This document shows positions 32,201-42,719 of a stretch of 64,000 bases of DNA, piece by piece. The notes beneath the pieces were generated by a model that saw nothing but the letters and a program-made list of their open reading frames with translations, made no database searches and had not been told where the DNA came from. Source of the stretch: Auriscalpium vulgare (Eukaryota > Basidiomycota > Agaricomycetes > Russulales > Auriscalpiaceae); contig JAHBBC010000031.1 in the NCBI GenBank assembly GCA_019915015.1, forward strand, positions 1-64,000. Reading direction: 5' to 3'. The stretch's first letter is position 1, and every line of letters begins with the position of its first letter. The position numbers were made by a program, and so were the translations under genes.

Positions 32201-34741
32201 GCGTTTTGCAGGATGGATAGGCGCCTGAGCCTCTGAGTCGTGGTCAGATTGAGCGCTTGTTGCTTCACTCGCGCTCGCAGCCGTCTTGTCGTCTGCGCTC
32301 GAGCTCCCTTTCCTCCGCCTTTTCAGTAAGCCCCGCGCAGCCTTCAGTGTCGTCCCAATGGAACTGATGATCTTCTTAGATGCCCTTGACAGTCGACTTC
32401 CATCGGATGCGCAATCCTCCGCCTCACTTCCCACCGACGACACCCTTCTTGACGACATTGACGCAGCATCAGAAGTCCCATTTTCCAAATGGCTTCTCCA
32501 TTCTGTGATACTGCCAGGCCCATCCTGGTCCAGCATTCCACCACGCGGAACTGGTGGGAGATCATCGTCGACAGTGGATGGAGAGAGCAACGACCGGCCG
32601 TATGCGCAGCTGGTATCGGTGGTATCGGGCATAGGTATGTCGTCGCAGTCGCTGTCATAGCCACTAGCAGATGCAAGTACTGAATATGATGATGTAGGAG
32701 AAGGTGGCATTGACAGAGGTGGAATTGACGGATCGTATTTGCTGCCTTCGTCCATGTCTCCGCGTCGCCCCATCTGCTTTTCTTCCACCTCTGGACTGAA
32801 TCCTTCAAGTAGACATTCAGCATCTCTGGTCGACTCGCCGGGTTCGGAAGCTTGAGGATTTAGAAGGTGGGCCATCCCGCGAGGGATATGATGCGCAACA
32901 GGCTCATCGCGTCCGGCGCCGCCTGTCACAGCATCAGACCGTCGCTGATGACTTGATACCTGCGCAGAGCACCTGAGTATCGTCGTCCTCATGTCGCTAA
33001 TGAGCAAAATATAGCGTACCGATTGAATATGGTCGGCAGCGAGCCTCTCGAACCACGCCAACCGTTCGACGTGGCGCCTTGAATCATCCCAAAGCTGCCA
33101 GCCCAGTGTTTCGTGTGCGACCGCATTCACGGCGATCACGCCACACGATACGTGATCTGTCTGTCTCGCTGTCGTAAGCGACTGTCCCTCCCACTTGTAC
33201 TCAATGCCGAATTTGACACGCGTCCACCAGAGCAATTTCTTCTCGATGTCTTTAGGCAGGCGCAGTCCCTGATGGTAAAGGCCGTCGCCTTGTTTCACAG
33301 GAATGGTAAGATTGCATTCCCATTGGCGACATAGTAACGTACTCACCATAGGATATTGTTTCCGCTTGACCGTCGATCTTCACGACAACAAAATGCTTGT
33401 ATTTGGCGAGGAAAACAGGGAAGAGGAGTACCTTCCTATGGGTGCGCAGATCGTCTTCAATTCTCTTGAGGTAACGAGGTGAGTCGGGGAACAGGTCTTC
33501 TATTACTGTGATCTTTGAAATTGCATTCCAGAACTCGTGTCCGGCGATCTCGAAGTTGTTGGCAATTCCTGGCGTGCTCCGAACGCGGCTTCTCAACCAC
33601 ATGAGCATCATGTCAACGATGGTGTCGGTGAGAAGGCCGTCTGATAACAGCGGAGCAAGGGCTGATGTTGTCGTAAATGTGGCGGCACCGGGTATCATGA
33701 GTTGCTGGCGCCAGGGAAGCGAGTGGATAAGAGCAACAGTGCGTTCGCTTTCCATAGAACCGTCAGCGACTTGTAGCAGCCACCGCACGCTCGCCGTCCA
33801 CGTCTCCTGTGCCAGGAGGACCGTACGCATCCGTTGCCAGTAAGTGATCATCCACAGCGGGGATGCACCACTTGCATATCGTGGGTCCATGATTGATTGT
33901 GCGCCATCCAGGATGGCCTGCGGTGCGAGTGCAGCAAGCTTGTCCACGAAGGCATCCGTAGGAAGGCTTCGTGATTTTGTAAGTGTGGTTATGGGGAAGA
34001 CTGCCACGTCATGGCTAAAAACAGCTTTGGTTGAGGGGTGTATGAGCTGCTGATCGCGACGAGGGAGTGGTGTAGATACGAAGGAATGAACATCCTCGGT
34101 GCCGCTGGGGAGCAAAGAAGTCTCGGGAGCGTTGGGAATCCTGAGGAGCTGCTCGATGTAGGCCAGCAGCTCCGGCGGTGGGTTCTGGGGATAGCTTTTG
34201 CCTTGCGAGATCCATAATTCGGGACGGAACATAGGTATTTCATCGTCGTTGTAGATTGTGATGGACTCATCCATTGGCACGATGCCGGGATGGCTGCGAG
34301 GGTGATGCGCTGCACAGAAGAAGCAGGTTCGGTCCGAGGCGTTGTCGTAGAATGTCGTACGCAGCAGGCCACGTAAATTTCTACCTAATGTCTCAACTTG
34401 TACGAATTATACCGGTAATTATGGGGTCAAAATCTTCTGCCGCCAGTACTTAGTCCAACTACCTCTGTGATCAGACATCGGTTCACCGCGCCCCTAACTA
34501 CCACCATCAGGATCATACTTTTGCCCCAAATTCTAGCCCCCAGCTACCTCAGACCCCTCAGAGCTTCCGGCGCAAAGCGCCGTCTAGCTACCGTGCGAAA
34601 ATCATACCCCTGGCGTGAGTTACGGGGGTCCTCCTCAAACTCTCCCATCTCATTGTCGTCGACGACCTTCTCGCGAGCCGATACGCTACGACTAATTTTC
34701 GAGGAGCCTGATTGCTGATCTCCGGCCGGGCGTTTTGACAT
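26188..34741 (-). CDS. RRB1: WD40 ribosome-assembly protein RRB1/GRWD1, first exon split by a transposon
   Basis: Host exons on the complement are 34633-34741 plus 27715-27762 (one exon once the transposon and one target-site copy are set aside), 27335-27661, 26581-27280 and 26188-26524. Phases close to a 506-residue protein. It starts [10 protein letters not shown] and has an acidic N-terminal region, the GRWD motif region [17 protein letters not shown], then WD40 repeats ([54 protein letters not shown]), ending [10 protein letters not shown]. Yeast Rrb1 is an essential nuclear chaperone for ribosomal protein L3. As sequenced, a 6,862 bp element interrupts codon 37. Translation from the native start enters the element and stops after about 23 codons. 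An internal Met at the start of exon 2 could allow an N-truncated product. Confidence 0.85.
27763..27770. repeat. Target-site duplication, left copy (CCTCAAAC)
   Basis: An 8-bp direct repeat identical to 34633-34640, immediately outside the terminal inverted repeats. It marks the integration point in RRB1 exon 1. Confidence 0.95.
27771..27802 (+). repeat. Terminal inverted repeat, left
   Basis: Begins AGGACCCCCGTAACTCATGC. It is the inverse complement of 34601-34632 with one difference. Confidence 0.9.
28010..34280 (-). CDS. Ulp1-peptidase / zinc-finger / RNase-H-like transposase fusion
   Basis: Consecutive frames on the complement join by GT-AG introns with matching phase to one product of roughly 1,900 residues ([13 protein letters not shown]... 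to ...[10 protein letters not shown]). Residues about 200-390 resemble an Ulp1/SENP C48 peptidase, with His in [12 protein letters not shown], Asp in SYGDGL, and Gln/Cys in [11 protein letters not shown] Ser/acid-rich linker leads to a C2H2-like finger (CSRCNKYM...[12 protein letters not shown]). The transposase part has candidate acidic residues in [21 protein letters not shown] and [24 protein letters not shown] resembles a block of P-type transposases. No frameshift or nonsense codon was found, so it may be functional. The Ulp1 unit suggests deSUMOylase-like or self-processing activity (inference). Confidence 0.75.
34601..34632 (-). repeat. Terminal inverted repeat, right
   Basis: Reads AGGACCCCCGTAACTCACGC on the complement from 34632. 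Identical to the left end of the second element copy at 62972. Confidence 0.9.
34633..34640. repeat. Target-site duplication, right copy (CCTCAAAC)
   Basis: Matches 27763-27770 exactly. Removing the element and one copy restores the RRB1 reading frame. Confidence 0.95.
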
Positions 34742-35165
34742 GATGTCGTTGGGCGATGATGCAAAATACGATTTCGGCGGCCCAGGAAAAAGAGTGCGCC
34801 AGATATTCGGGACTCCCGATCTGCTGTGATCACGTGTGCGCATCCAACGGGAGATCCAACGGACTCGCAGCCGCCAGGGCCAACAATATGACTTCCGCGC
34901 TACATTCACCGTGCACTTGTCACCGACTGTGACAGCTACGGCGGGAAAATGGTGCTGATCGGGCCTCAAGGCCTCACGGCTCGACCACTCACAGGGACGC
35001 ATCTACGTATCACACGGAGTTGTGGCCGGCCTGGTCGCGGGGCGACGTGTCGCCGGCAGTGAGTGAAGAAAATCGTGCCGAACGATGATGGCAGTGTCTT
35101 CCTCGCTTCCCAACGTATATAAGAGCAGGCAAGAGCGCGCTGCCACTGACAATACATTTCCCACT
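34742..35165. promoter_or_regulatory. Shared divergent promoter region, RRB1 / MGST
   Basis: 424 bp between two divergent start codons. A TATATA-like element near 35116 could serve the glutathione S-transferase gene. No other motif was recognised. Confidence 0.4.
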
Positions 35166-35941
35166 ATGTCATTCACAATAACCGTCCCGGCTGGGTGCGT
35201 TTCTTGTCATCACCGTCTTGCAGACTGCTTATTGAAGAGCCAGGTTCTCCTAAGTTCTCGCTGCGCTCTTGTCGACGTCCTTCGTCCTGCGATGGCAGTC
35301 GGACTACATGGTCTCGAAGGCGAGAAAAGTAGCTGGCATTCCGTACCCGCAGAGTGCGTTGTAGTATGTGGCGTCTGCAGTCTGGCTTGACTGACGACTC
35401 GCTTGCCGGTGGTAGTGTACGCTGAGAAAGCTGAACACGCCGCGTCCAAAGCTGCGCAGGTCTTCAACTGCACGCAGCGTAAGTCACCCCCAGGCTTGTG
35501 TCTGCCCAGGGCCGGGTTGAAAAGTCTCATGGTATCCAGGCGCTCATCAGAACACGTTGGAGGGCCTGCCCGCCATACTCGTCACGTATGCTCACACGCT
35601 ACTCAACAGATTCGGTGCTGATGGCTTTCACAGTACTTTGATCTCCGCCACATATTCACCTCTCGTCGCAGCTTCGGCGTGCGGCTTCTGGTCATTTGCG
35701 CGCATCTTGTACACCCTGGGATACAGCACTGGGAAACTGAAAAGGGTGCGTCCCTCCACCTACGAATTCACTGCCTCTGCTTATTTCGCCCATAGCGTCA
35801 AGTAGGCAATGTACTGAGCTATGTCTCGATCCTCGGTGCGTTTAATACACTCATTCAGTGAAAGTATATATTCACATTGAAGCAGTACTGCATGGATTTG
35901 CTATCAAGGCCATTTATGAGCTGATGAAAGCCGGCATTTGA
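35166..35941 (+). CDS. Microsomal glutathione S-transferase 3-like (MAPEG family)
   Basis: Exons: a first of about 29-31 nt from 35166, then 35255-35353, 35416-35478, 35540-35585, 35634-35745, 35796-35835 and 35883-35941, about 149 residues. The MAPEG pattern is clear: MSFTITVPAG at the start, WQSDYMVSKARKVAGIPYPQ, YAEKAEHAASKAAQVFNCTQRAHQNTLEGLP (the conserved FNC.QR.H.N motif), then hydrophobic LVAASACGFWSFARILYTLGYSTG. Such proteins are four-helix membrane enzymes that conjugate glutathione or reduce lipid hydroperoxides in the ER. The first junction does not close with a GT donor. Using a GC donor at 35197 keeps the frame; otherwise a small frameshift must be assumed. Confidence 0.85.
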
Positions 35942-36165
35942 TACCAGTTGTTGCGCACGATAGGTAGAGCCTTACATGCCTGCATGTAGCTAGAAGTCGG
36001 CAACGGCAATATCCCGTCTGCGCGCCGGAGCATGTGGCTCATATGCAAGCTCTGTGCACATAGCAATTATGGTGGTGGGTTGAATATCGATATCGGAGTC
36101 TAGCTAAGCTGGGAATATTGCCGACGACGCCCGGAAGGCACAACTGCGAAAGCCAGGACGGCGCA

Positions 36166-37199
36166 TCACGGATCGCTATCGCTCTCCCCGCTGTCGTCCA
36201 CCCTAAACAATTTTTGCGCCGACTCGGGGCGCGTGTGCGAGCGCGCAGATGACGATGAACTGCCCAGCAGCTGCCGGGCGACGTCGCGGCCCTGGCCGTG
36301 GTCCCACTGTGTTGCCTCGCCGGGCTGCATCTGCGCCCTGACGCGGTCCGTCGAGCCATGCAGGCCCAGCTCAACCGCCGCAGCATCTGCCCGCGCGAGG
36401 TTCGAGTTGCTTGGGTGGATGAAGATATCAGCGGGCTTGGACGATCTGGCACGCGGACGCGTGTGGATGGTGTGCTTGTCGGATACAGGCGAAGTCGGCG
36501 AGAGCAGGGGTTCGTGGAGGCGGTAGGAGCTATGCGCAGGGTCGGGAGGTGCAGAGATGAGTAGAGTATGACGAAGGAAACGCACTTTCGGAGGGCAGGC
36601 GAATGAGGTTGCTCATAAAATTCCATGGCGAATTGCCCGACGGACAGGGAAGTGACCTGGGAGCCCAGTTCAATGGTCGGGCGGTGGGCACGGAGACGCG
36701 TAGACAAAACTCACAATCACCAATAACAATCTGCGGATCGCGTGAGCATTCCTAGTCAATGACTTGTTGCTGAGGACAGCAGACCGACTTACGGTACGTG
36801 GAATGTCATGGAGACAAGCATGTAGAGACTGTGTGCGCGTGAGTCTCGCTGCAGTGAGCATCACAGACACTAACTCACAGCCTGAACAGTGTAACCACCC
36901 AATACATGCCCATTCTCCACAGTGCCGTCCGCAACCGCGACCGGCGCACGTAGCGGATCGGCGTCCAATGCTGCGCCAACGCGAAAGTCAAAGCTCTACA
37001 GCGTGCCAACGCGCACGGTAAACTTTCGTGTGCTGATACGCGTCGGAAGCTATACATACCGTTCGGCGAAACAGATGAGAATGGTGAGAAAGGATGCGCT
37101 CAAGAAGCTGCCCAGTGAGGTGAGCCGGAGGCCGGAGAAGAGGACGTGCTCGCCGAGGAACGACGAGTGCAGGCGATCCTCCCAGCCGTCCATCTTCAT
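36166..37199 (-). CDS. Ctr-type copper transporter
   Basis: Six exons on the complement (37060-37199, 36879-36995, 36793-36828, 36715-36730, 36586-36656, 36166-36529), 247 residues. One exon is only 16 nt. The pattern is a short cytosolic/exoplasmic start (MKMDGWEDRLHSSF), TM1 (LTSLGSFLSASFLTILICFAERA), a basic loop (RYVRRSRLRTALWR), TM2 with YMLVSMTFHVP (MxxxM) and TM3 beginning SVGQFAMEF (expected GxxxG replaced). This is the Ctr family layout, in which trimers import Cu(I) at the plasma or vacuolar membrane. Met-rich motifs before TM1 are missing, and a long hydrophilic Ser/Asp tail ends in SGESDSDP, so a vacuolar Ctr2-like role is possible. Confidence 0.72.
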
Positions 37200-38132
37200 G
37201 TTGGCGGTGACGTCGAAAGAGATTGAAGAGAATAAAAAGGAAAGACGGTGTGATGGTTGGCAGAAGTTGGCAAGAATAGAAACATGGCGGGTTGCCAAAG
37301 CCGACGGGCGCTTGAGCAGTCTGCACAGCGAGCCTCGAGGGCCCTATGTAACTTGGCTGGGCGTGCCGACAACTTTATAGCCATGTCGTTCATCACATCA
37401 CCCTAGGATGGGCACCTGTACTTTCGGGCGACTTCCATACAAATTATCCAGAATGGACTCCCCAGCTAGCACAGTACATGTATCTACCCCCGGACCACTA
37501 ATATGTACTCGGGGGCACGCGCCTTCAAGCAGATGACGCTCTCAGTATAGGCTAGCTTGATTTAACTGCTGACACTCGTACGCCGCATGGGTTCAGCGCA
37601 TGCGGACGATTCACCAGTTGTAAGCTTTGAGGTGCATACTTAGGGCCACTCTGTGCATACCGAGGCGCTAATGGCTGCATGTACGTCAAAAGTCTTGACT
37701 GATCATGCACATGGACCAAGGCGGTTGCCCTGACGGTGACCATGTTCACATTGCCGAGGGCCGGATTGAACGTGCACAAAGGCATGTCATGGTCCAGAGC
37801 AGTTCTTCCTCCGAGCATGTCCTTGGTCTAAGCCGCGGATGTGAGAGGGCGAGCAGTCGTATCAGAGTCGTATGCCTGTTGTAGACCTCTTCCTCACCGT
37901 GACGGAAGAAACTGCGACAAGAACTAAGACAAGGCAACTGCAAGACAAGTTGGGCCATAAAGATACCATTATCCGACTGAGTACGGATCGTGCTCACCGA
38001 AGCAGCAAGGCTTGCGGTGCATGTCATTGATAGACATAATGATACTATCTCCTGTATGGAAGAACTACAAACAATGTGTACAACATGAATGACCCCTGGT
38101 CTATAGCAGCGATAACTTAGCAATACAGATAA
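37200..38132. other. Intergenic, Ctr promoter and exonuclease V 3' flank
   Basis: About 930 bp. Complement frames of up to 125 codons exist (37746-38123), but the translations show no domain and no plausible splicing partner. Confidence 0.45.
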
Positions 38133-40451
38133 TCAAAGCAGTGGTGGGCCGGTGGCGTTGTGTTTCGTGGCCGCCTCTCGCGCCTTCTTTTCCCTCCACT
38201 CGCAGCCCTCCCGGTATTCACACGAACTGGAGTTTGAACATGAGAATGCGACAGGAGAGTGGACGAGGCACAGGTTACTCACAAACATCGCTTGACATGC
38301 TTGGGCTCGACGCCCTGCGGCGCCCGCTTCCCGTGCCACCACAAGAGAATGTTCTTCAGATGTGTGTTGAGTAATTTGTCGTCCACGCGGAACTCCTTGC
38401 GCCCGAGTATCTGAGACTCAGTGACTTCATAGACAAGAGGCAGTGAGGGTTCTGGAGACGACTCTTTCTCTTTCGGGATCTGGAAGTCGGTAGCTTCTGA
38501 AGAAACCGTGGGCAAGTTGAGAATTGAGGGCTCCGGAGACTCCGCTGCAGGAATCGTAAGCAAGGCGAAATCAGATCCCCAGTTGTACGCAAAAACTCAC
38601 TTTCTCCTACATCAGGCTTCGCACCCTCAAGGATGGTTTCCAAGACGCTGGGTTCAACTCTTTCCAGCATCCCGTCCTGCGCGAGCCATGCTAGGTGAGC
38701 GTCCCCGCCTAGCGTCGTGTGTTCCGAAGTGTCCACATCACTCTGTCCCTTCATACTTCGCTCTAGGAGAGCGCGTTCGATATCAAACTCCGGCTCGCGC
38801 AGGCTCGCCTCGATCGCACGCGCCAGATCGCGCGCCTCCTGCTGAGCGGCTCTCATCTCTGTCGTCACTCTGGGTAGTTTCTGCGGTTTCTCGGGCGATT
38901 GCGAGCGGTACACTAAGCTCAGGATGGGCGAGACGCCGTCGATGTTGAGTGCGTTGACCTCGAAACGCCATTCGGCCACCAGGTCGTCGAGGGTGGCCGG
39001 ATGCATGAACGTTCCTTTTTCTTGGATGTCCTGCACAATGCCTGCCTCGATGAGGAACTTATCCGAGAATTTTCGGAAGGGGTCGAGTGAGAGGCGCGCC
39101 CAGAGGGCAGCGAATGGGAACGTAGGGGAGAGCAGCGCAGAAAGGAGTTGGTGGTAGAGCATGACCTGTAAGCGCGATGAGAGGGCGTCATCGTCCGAGG
39201 GGAGAGATTGAGACCGCCGGGTCTTTGTATCGAGGATGTGTAATGTGTGAGTGCGGGATGGCGGGGACGAAATAATTGGCGGCGTAAGGCCACGCTTGGA
39301 CGGCGAGGGGAAGAACGAGGTCAGCAGCGGCTGTGACTCGGTGGACGATGGTGCTCGGCTCTTCTTAGTCTTCTGGGGTGTACCAGGGACGGATGACGGA
39401 GCCCGTTTCTTCGTCTTCATCGGTGAAGACGCTTCCGCCGGAAGTGGATCTCGCCCAATCTCGTCCTGCAGGTGGTATGAGCTGGAGTAGCAAAACCCGA
39501 TCTATCCCGCTCACAATTATTCCTGATATAACAACCCCGTGTACGACGCCGAATACCGGCATTTCACGCTGCAGCGAGCTTCAAAATCTGCCACGAAGGG
39601 AATAGGCTCCCTGCTTACGCATATCCCAAGCTCCATAAGGCTGTCTAGACAAGATAGCATGTTCACGAGGCTACATAGTCATCAGTAGCATAGCGAAGAT
39701 ATCCTGGCGAAAGGCTGCGCACCGTAGGGCCCAACGTTCTTCATCAGTTCGAACAGTTACGGGGACCGTCTCCGGCTTAACTTCACGCTCCAACACCTTA
39801 TGAACCATCTTCACGAAGCTCCTCCCATCAGCGTACATGCGTGACAATGGCAACACCACGTACCTGACCGCGTTGTATAACCTTGTCGTTGGCAGCCGCA
39901 ACCTCCGTCTCCACTGTGATGACCTTCCCCTTCCCAGAGACGAATGACGCAGGTCTATCCGCAAGCTTGCGCGACCTGCCCTGGCGGAGGCCATAATCAA
40001 ACTGCACTTCGCACCTGCACACCAGTGTGTCAGATACCGCTAACGAGAGGCGTACTGGCAGCGAGGCGTACCATGCAGGCCCAACGAGGTCCGACACGGT
40101 CAGGATCTTCCTCTGCCTATATCGCTCCAACGGACTTCGTTCAGTGTCCTTCTTCGGCGTTGGCCCTTGACCCTTGTCCCCCTTGCTCCCTCCGCCGCTC
40201 CCGCTGTCCGAATTCCCGCTCCCCCCAATCTTAACAACACCATCGTCAGCGGCCGGCTCGAGTTCGATAGCAATTTGGGGTCCACCGAATGGCGCTTTTC
40301 TTGGTACTTCATAATCTTCAAAAGCATGCGCCGGAGTCCGCTGGGAGACGTGCTCACGCGCCGCAACCTCGTCGACGAGCGCGAGGTCGGCGGCCGTGAA
40401 CTCAGAAAAGTCGTACGCGTCGAACTCGTCGTCGTCGCCGGGTGAAGACAT
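38133..40451 (-). CDS. EXO5: Exonuclease V (EXO5/DEM1 family)
   Basis: Eight exons on the complement (40072-40451, 39864-40014, 39723-39808, 39619-39670, 39515-39568, 38601-39465, 38283-38544, 38133-38226), 647 residues. After an acidic N-terminus come TVSDLVGPAWCEVQFDYGLRQGR, with the first conserved cysteine formed across intron 1, and the nuclease blocks HKVLEREV, FGVVHGVVISGIIDEI, DTKTRRSQSLP (the D...K nuclease pair) and QVMLYHQLLS. The C-terminal CFSCEYREGCEWREKK supplies the other cysteines of the 4Fe-4S cluster. EXO5 is a single-strand DNA exonuclease acting in mitochondrial or nuclear genome maintenance. A Ser/Pro insert before the last exons makes it somewhat longer than yeast Exo5. 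Confidence 0.92.
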
Positions 40452-40735
40452 CGATGTAGCGGATGTAGAGTCATGCACAGGTGTGCAGTATCGGTTGGGT
40501 GCAGGTGAGGTGGGGAAGTACACACGCGAGTCAGGACTCGGACTCCGGACGACGTGACCGTGACACGCGCGTGCCGACGCCGACTCGGAGTGCCGAAGAC
40601 GCGTCAAACTCAGGGCAGGGGTAGCCTAGAGGCTCTGCTCATCTACGAGGTAGTGCTTATTCCATAGTTCAAATCGTAGATCAGTCCAGACATCGGGTAT
40701 CTATATATCACATCCTCGACTTCATGCACCATGCA

Positions 40736-42485
40736 TCATGTCCTCTTCTCGCCATCGGGGACCGCCGTCCGCCAGACACCCCTCGCGTCCTTCTTGCGCA
40801 CCGTCAGACACGCGATGCCGAGGTAGTTCGTGATGTCGTTGATGACAAGCAAGACGAAACGCGCATACGAAAGGAATGAAACCGCGAGATACACGAAGAC
40901 GAGCTTCTCAGTGTTCTCGGGCGAGTGCTGGATGAGCGGCGGGCTGCGCTTCGTGTCAGTCTCTTCGACGTTTGACTACAGGCCCCGACTGGCAGCGACG
41001 CACCGTCCAATGAGATATGGCAGGTTCGCGTCGACTGCACCGAGAATACTCCAGACCCACATAGCGTCCCACCACGGGAACGCCTGCCCTGTGACATGTG
41101 CGAGAATCATGCGGCCCACCTGGTGCGCGAACTGCAAGCCCCACGCGCAGAGGAATGGCACGAACACGGCCGAGTGGAGAACGTCTGAGTTCATGAGCTT
41201 CGGGTGATTCATCCACGCGATCTGGAGTAGCGCGGAGGCTGGGAACGGGAGCAAGTATAGCAGCGGCCGGAGCACGCTGCGGCGCGACGCGCGACACGCC
41301 TTGTAGACGTTCATGTAACTGACGTAGACTTTGATTTGAATAACGAGATTTGTGAAGAGCGACCCACCCACCTGGTAATGATGTTGAAGGCGAGCGCGAG
41401 AGCACCGAAAACCATGAACGCCTCATTTAGACCAATGTTTGGGACGTGCTTCGCAATGGCCTCCACATGCTCTAGCCTCGTCACTGTCAAGATTCCCTGG
41501 TCCCAGAATGACGGGCCATAAATCCCGGACAGAAAGTAGATGACCACTATTATGAGTATCCCTTCCACGGGGCCGGAGAACACGCCGAGGTACAGCTGGC
41601 CTGCCAGAGCAATCAGCATGGCACGCGGCAAATCAGGCCATTATAGCTACCTGTGTGGTACTCCTCCCATGTTGTCAAGTAGAAGTTCGCGAGCGTCGCG
41701 ATCTGGGACGCGACGGTCCACCACGACCTGCCCAAATTGAGCGCTTGCGCCGCCAAAATGACCTCGAGCTGTAAACGTGTCGGACGCAAATCCCTGGCAG
41801 CTGACAGTTCCAATCATACGCACTGTGGTATTAATCGCGTCACATCCTGCCAAGAGCATCAGTGCCGATCGCCTGCGCTATGAGGGACGATGCGACACAC
41901 CGTGGTCGAACATCTCGCCCAAGGGACCTGCCATGCCCGTCCTCCGTGCTTGCTTCCTGGAAACGGGGTTTTATCAATAAGACTCTCCGTAGCGTGTACA
42001 AGGTGCCCGCGTACCCATCGATAGCATCAAACGTCTGGTATGCAAAGAGGCCTATGCCCCATCTGCATAGTCGCGTCAGAGCTCGTCCGTACCCATACGA
42101 GTTATGTGACGCACGTGAAATACACCCAATGCGGGGGGCCCGTCGCGCCCCCCTTCTCCGCGAGGTATGTCGGGTCGTAGTACACCATTGTCGCGAAGTT
42201 AAACAGCACGATAGACAGCCCGGACAGCGTGATCTGGCATCTCGTGAGTCTGCCGCAGTAGCACACGAAGAAGAAAGTCGTACGCACGGTATTCGGCGCG
42301 ACCGACTTTGGCCAGAGGGTCACAAACCAGGTCCAGAACGGGTTCAGCACATAGTTGGACAGCAGCGATCTGCCCAGGGACGTCAGACACGCGATCCGCT
42401 GGCGGGCGGGAGACACGCACTTGTCTACACCTTTGTACGAGTAATTTTTGAGGTTTGCAAGGGCAGGGGAGGGTATATAGCCCAT
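40736..42485 (-). CDS. Choline/ethanolaminephosphotransferase (CPT1/EPT1)
   Basis: Ten exons on the complement (42421-42485, 42288-42369, 42115-42233, 42015-42062, 41901-41956, 41824-41846, 41651-41768, 41372-41600, 41004-41318, 40736-40943) give 420 residues. The CDP-alcohol phosphotransferase signature DG(x2)AR(x8)G(x3)D(x3)D is rebuilt over three introns as [23 protein letters not shown]. Flanking blocks are YVLNPFWTWFVTLWP, EKGGATGPPHWVYFT and SGPVEGILIIVVIYFLSG. Several hydrophobic helices follow. It transfers phosphocholine or phosphoethanolamine from the CDP-alcohol to diacylglycerol in the ER/Golgi, the last Kennedy-pathway step. Sequence alone does not fix the choline versus ethanolamine preference. 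Confidence 0.93.
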
Positions 42486-42719
42486 GGTCGTGTTGTAGAG
42501 ATTATGGAGGCGGGAGGCTTAGGGTAGAGACGGGGTCATGTACAGAGGGGCTTGTCAGAGGAGCGTTGACGGCATGGAGCGGTGACGCGCGGGTGGCTGC
42601 CCGCCAAGCCGGGGCGAGGCTCCGGAGGCACGTTCGTCGCAAAGTACATATACCTGCCATATACAAAACAGATTATAAGCTATACGCTATCTTCAGGAAT
42701 TACATCGACACCGTCAGCT

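Larger units (their letters stand above)
27771..34632 (-). mobile_element. Complete DNA transposon, 6,862 bp, inserted in RRB1
   Basis: Terminal inverted repeats start AGGACCCCCGTAACTCA at the left and read the same on the complement from 34632. They continue with one mismatch (T/C) through GCCAGGGGTATGAT, about 32 bp in all. The element is flanked by a perfect 8-bp duplication CCTCAAAC. Its genes lie on the complement, the same orientation as RRB1. A second, inverted copy begins at 62972. Both subterminal regions carry RCTACC motifs. An 8-bp target duplication fits hAT, P and Zisupton/KDZ-type elements; the superfamily is not settled by eye. Confidence 0.93.

Noticed and set aside
37746..38123. 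125-codon frame between the copper transporter and exonuclease V
   Set aside because: No domain, no conserved block and no coherent splicing.
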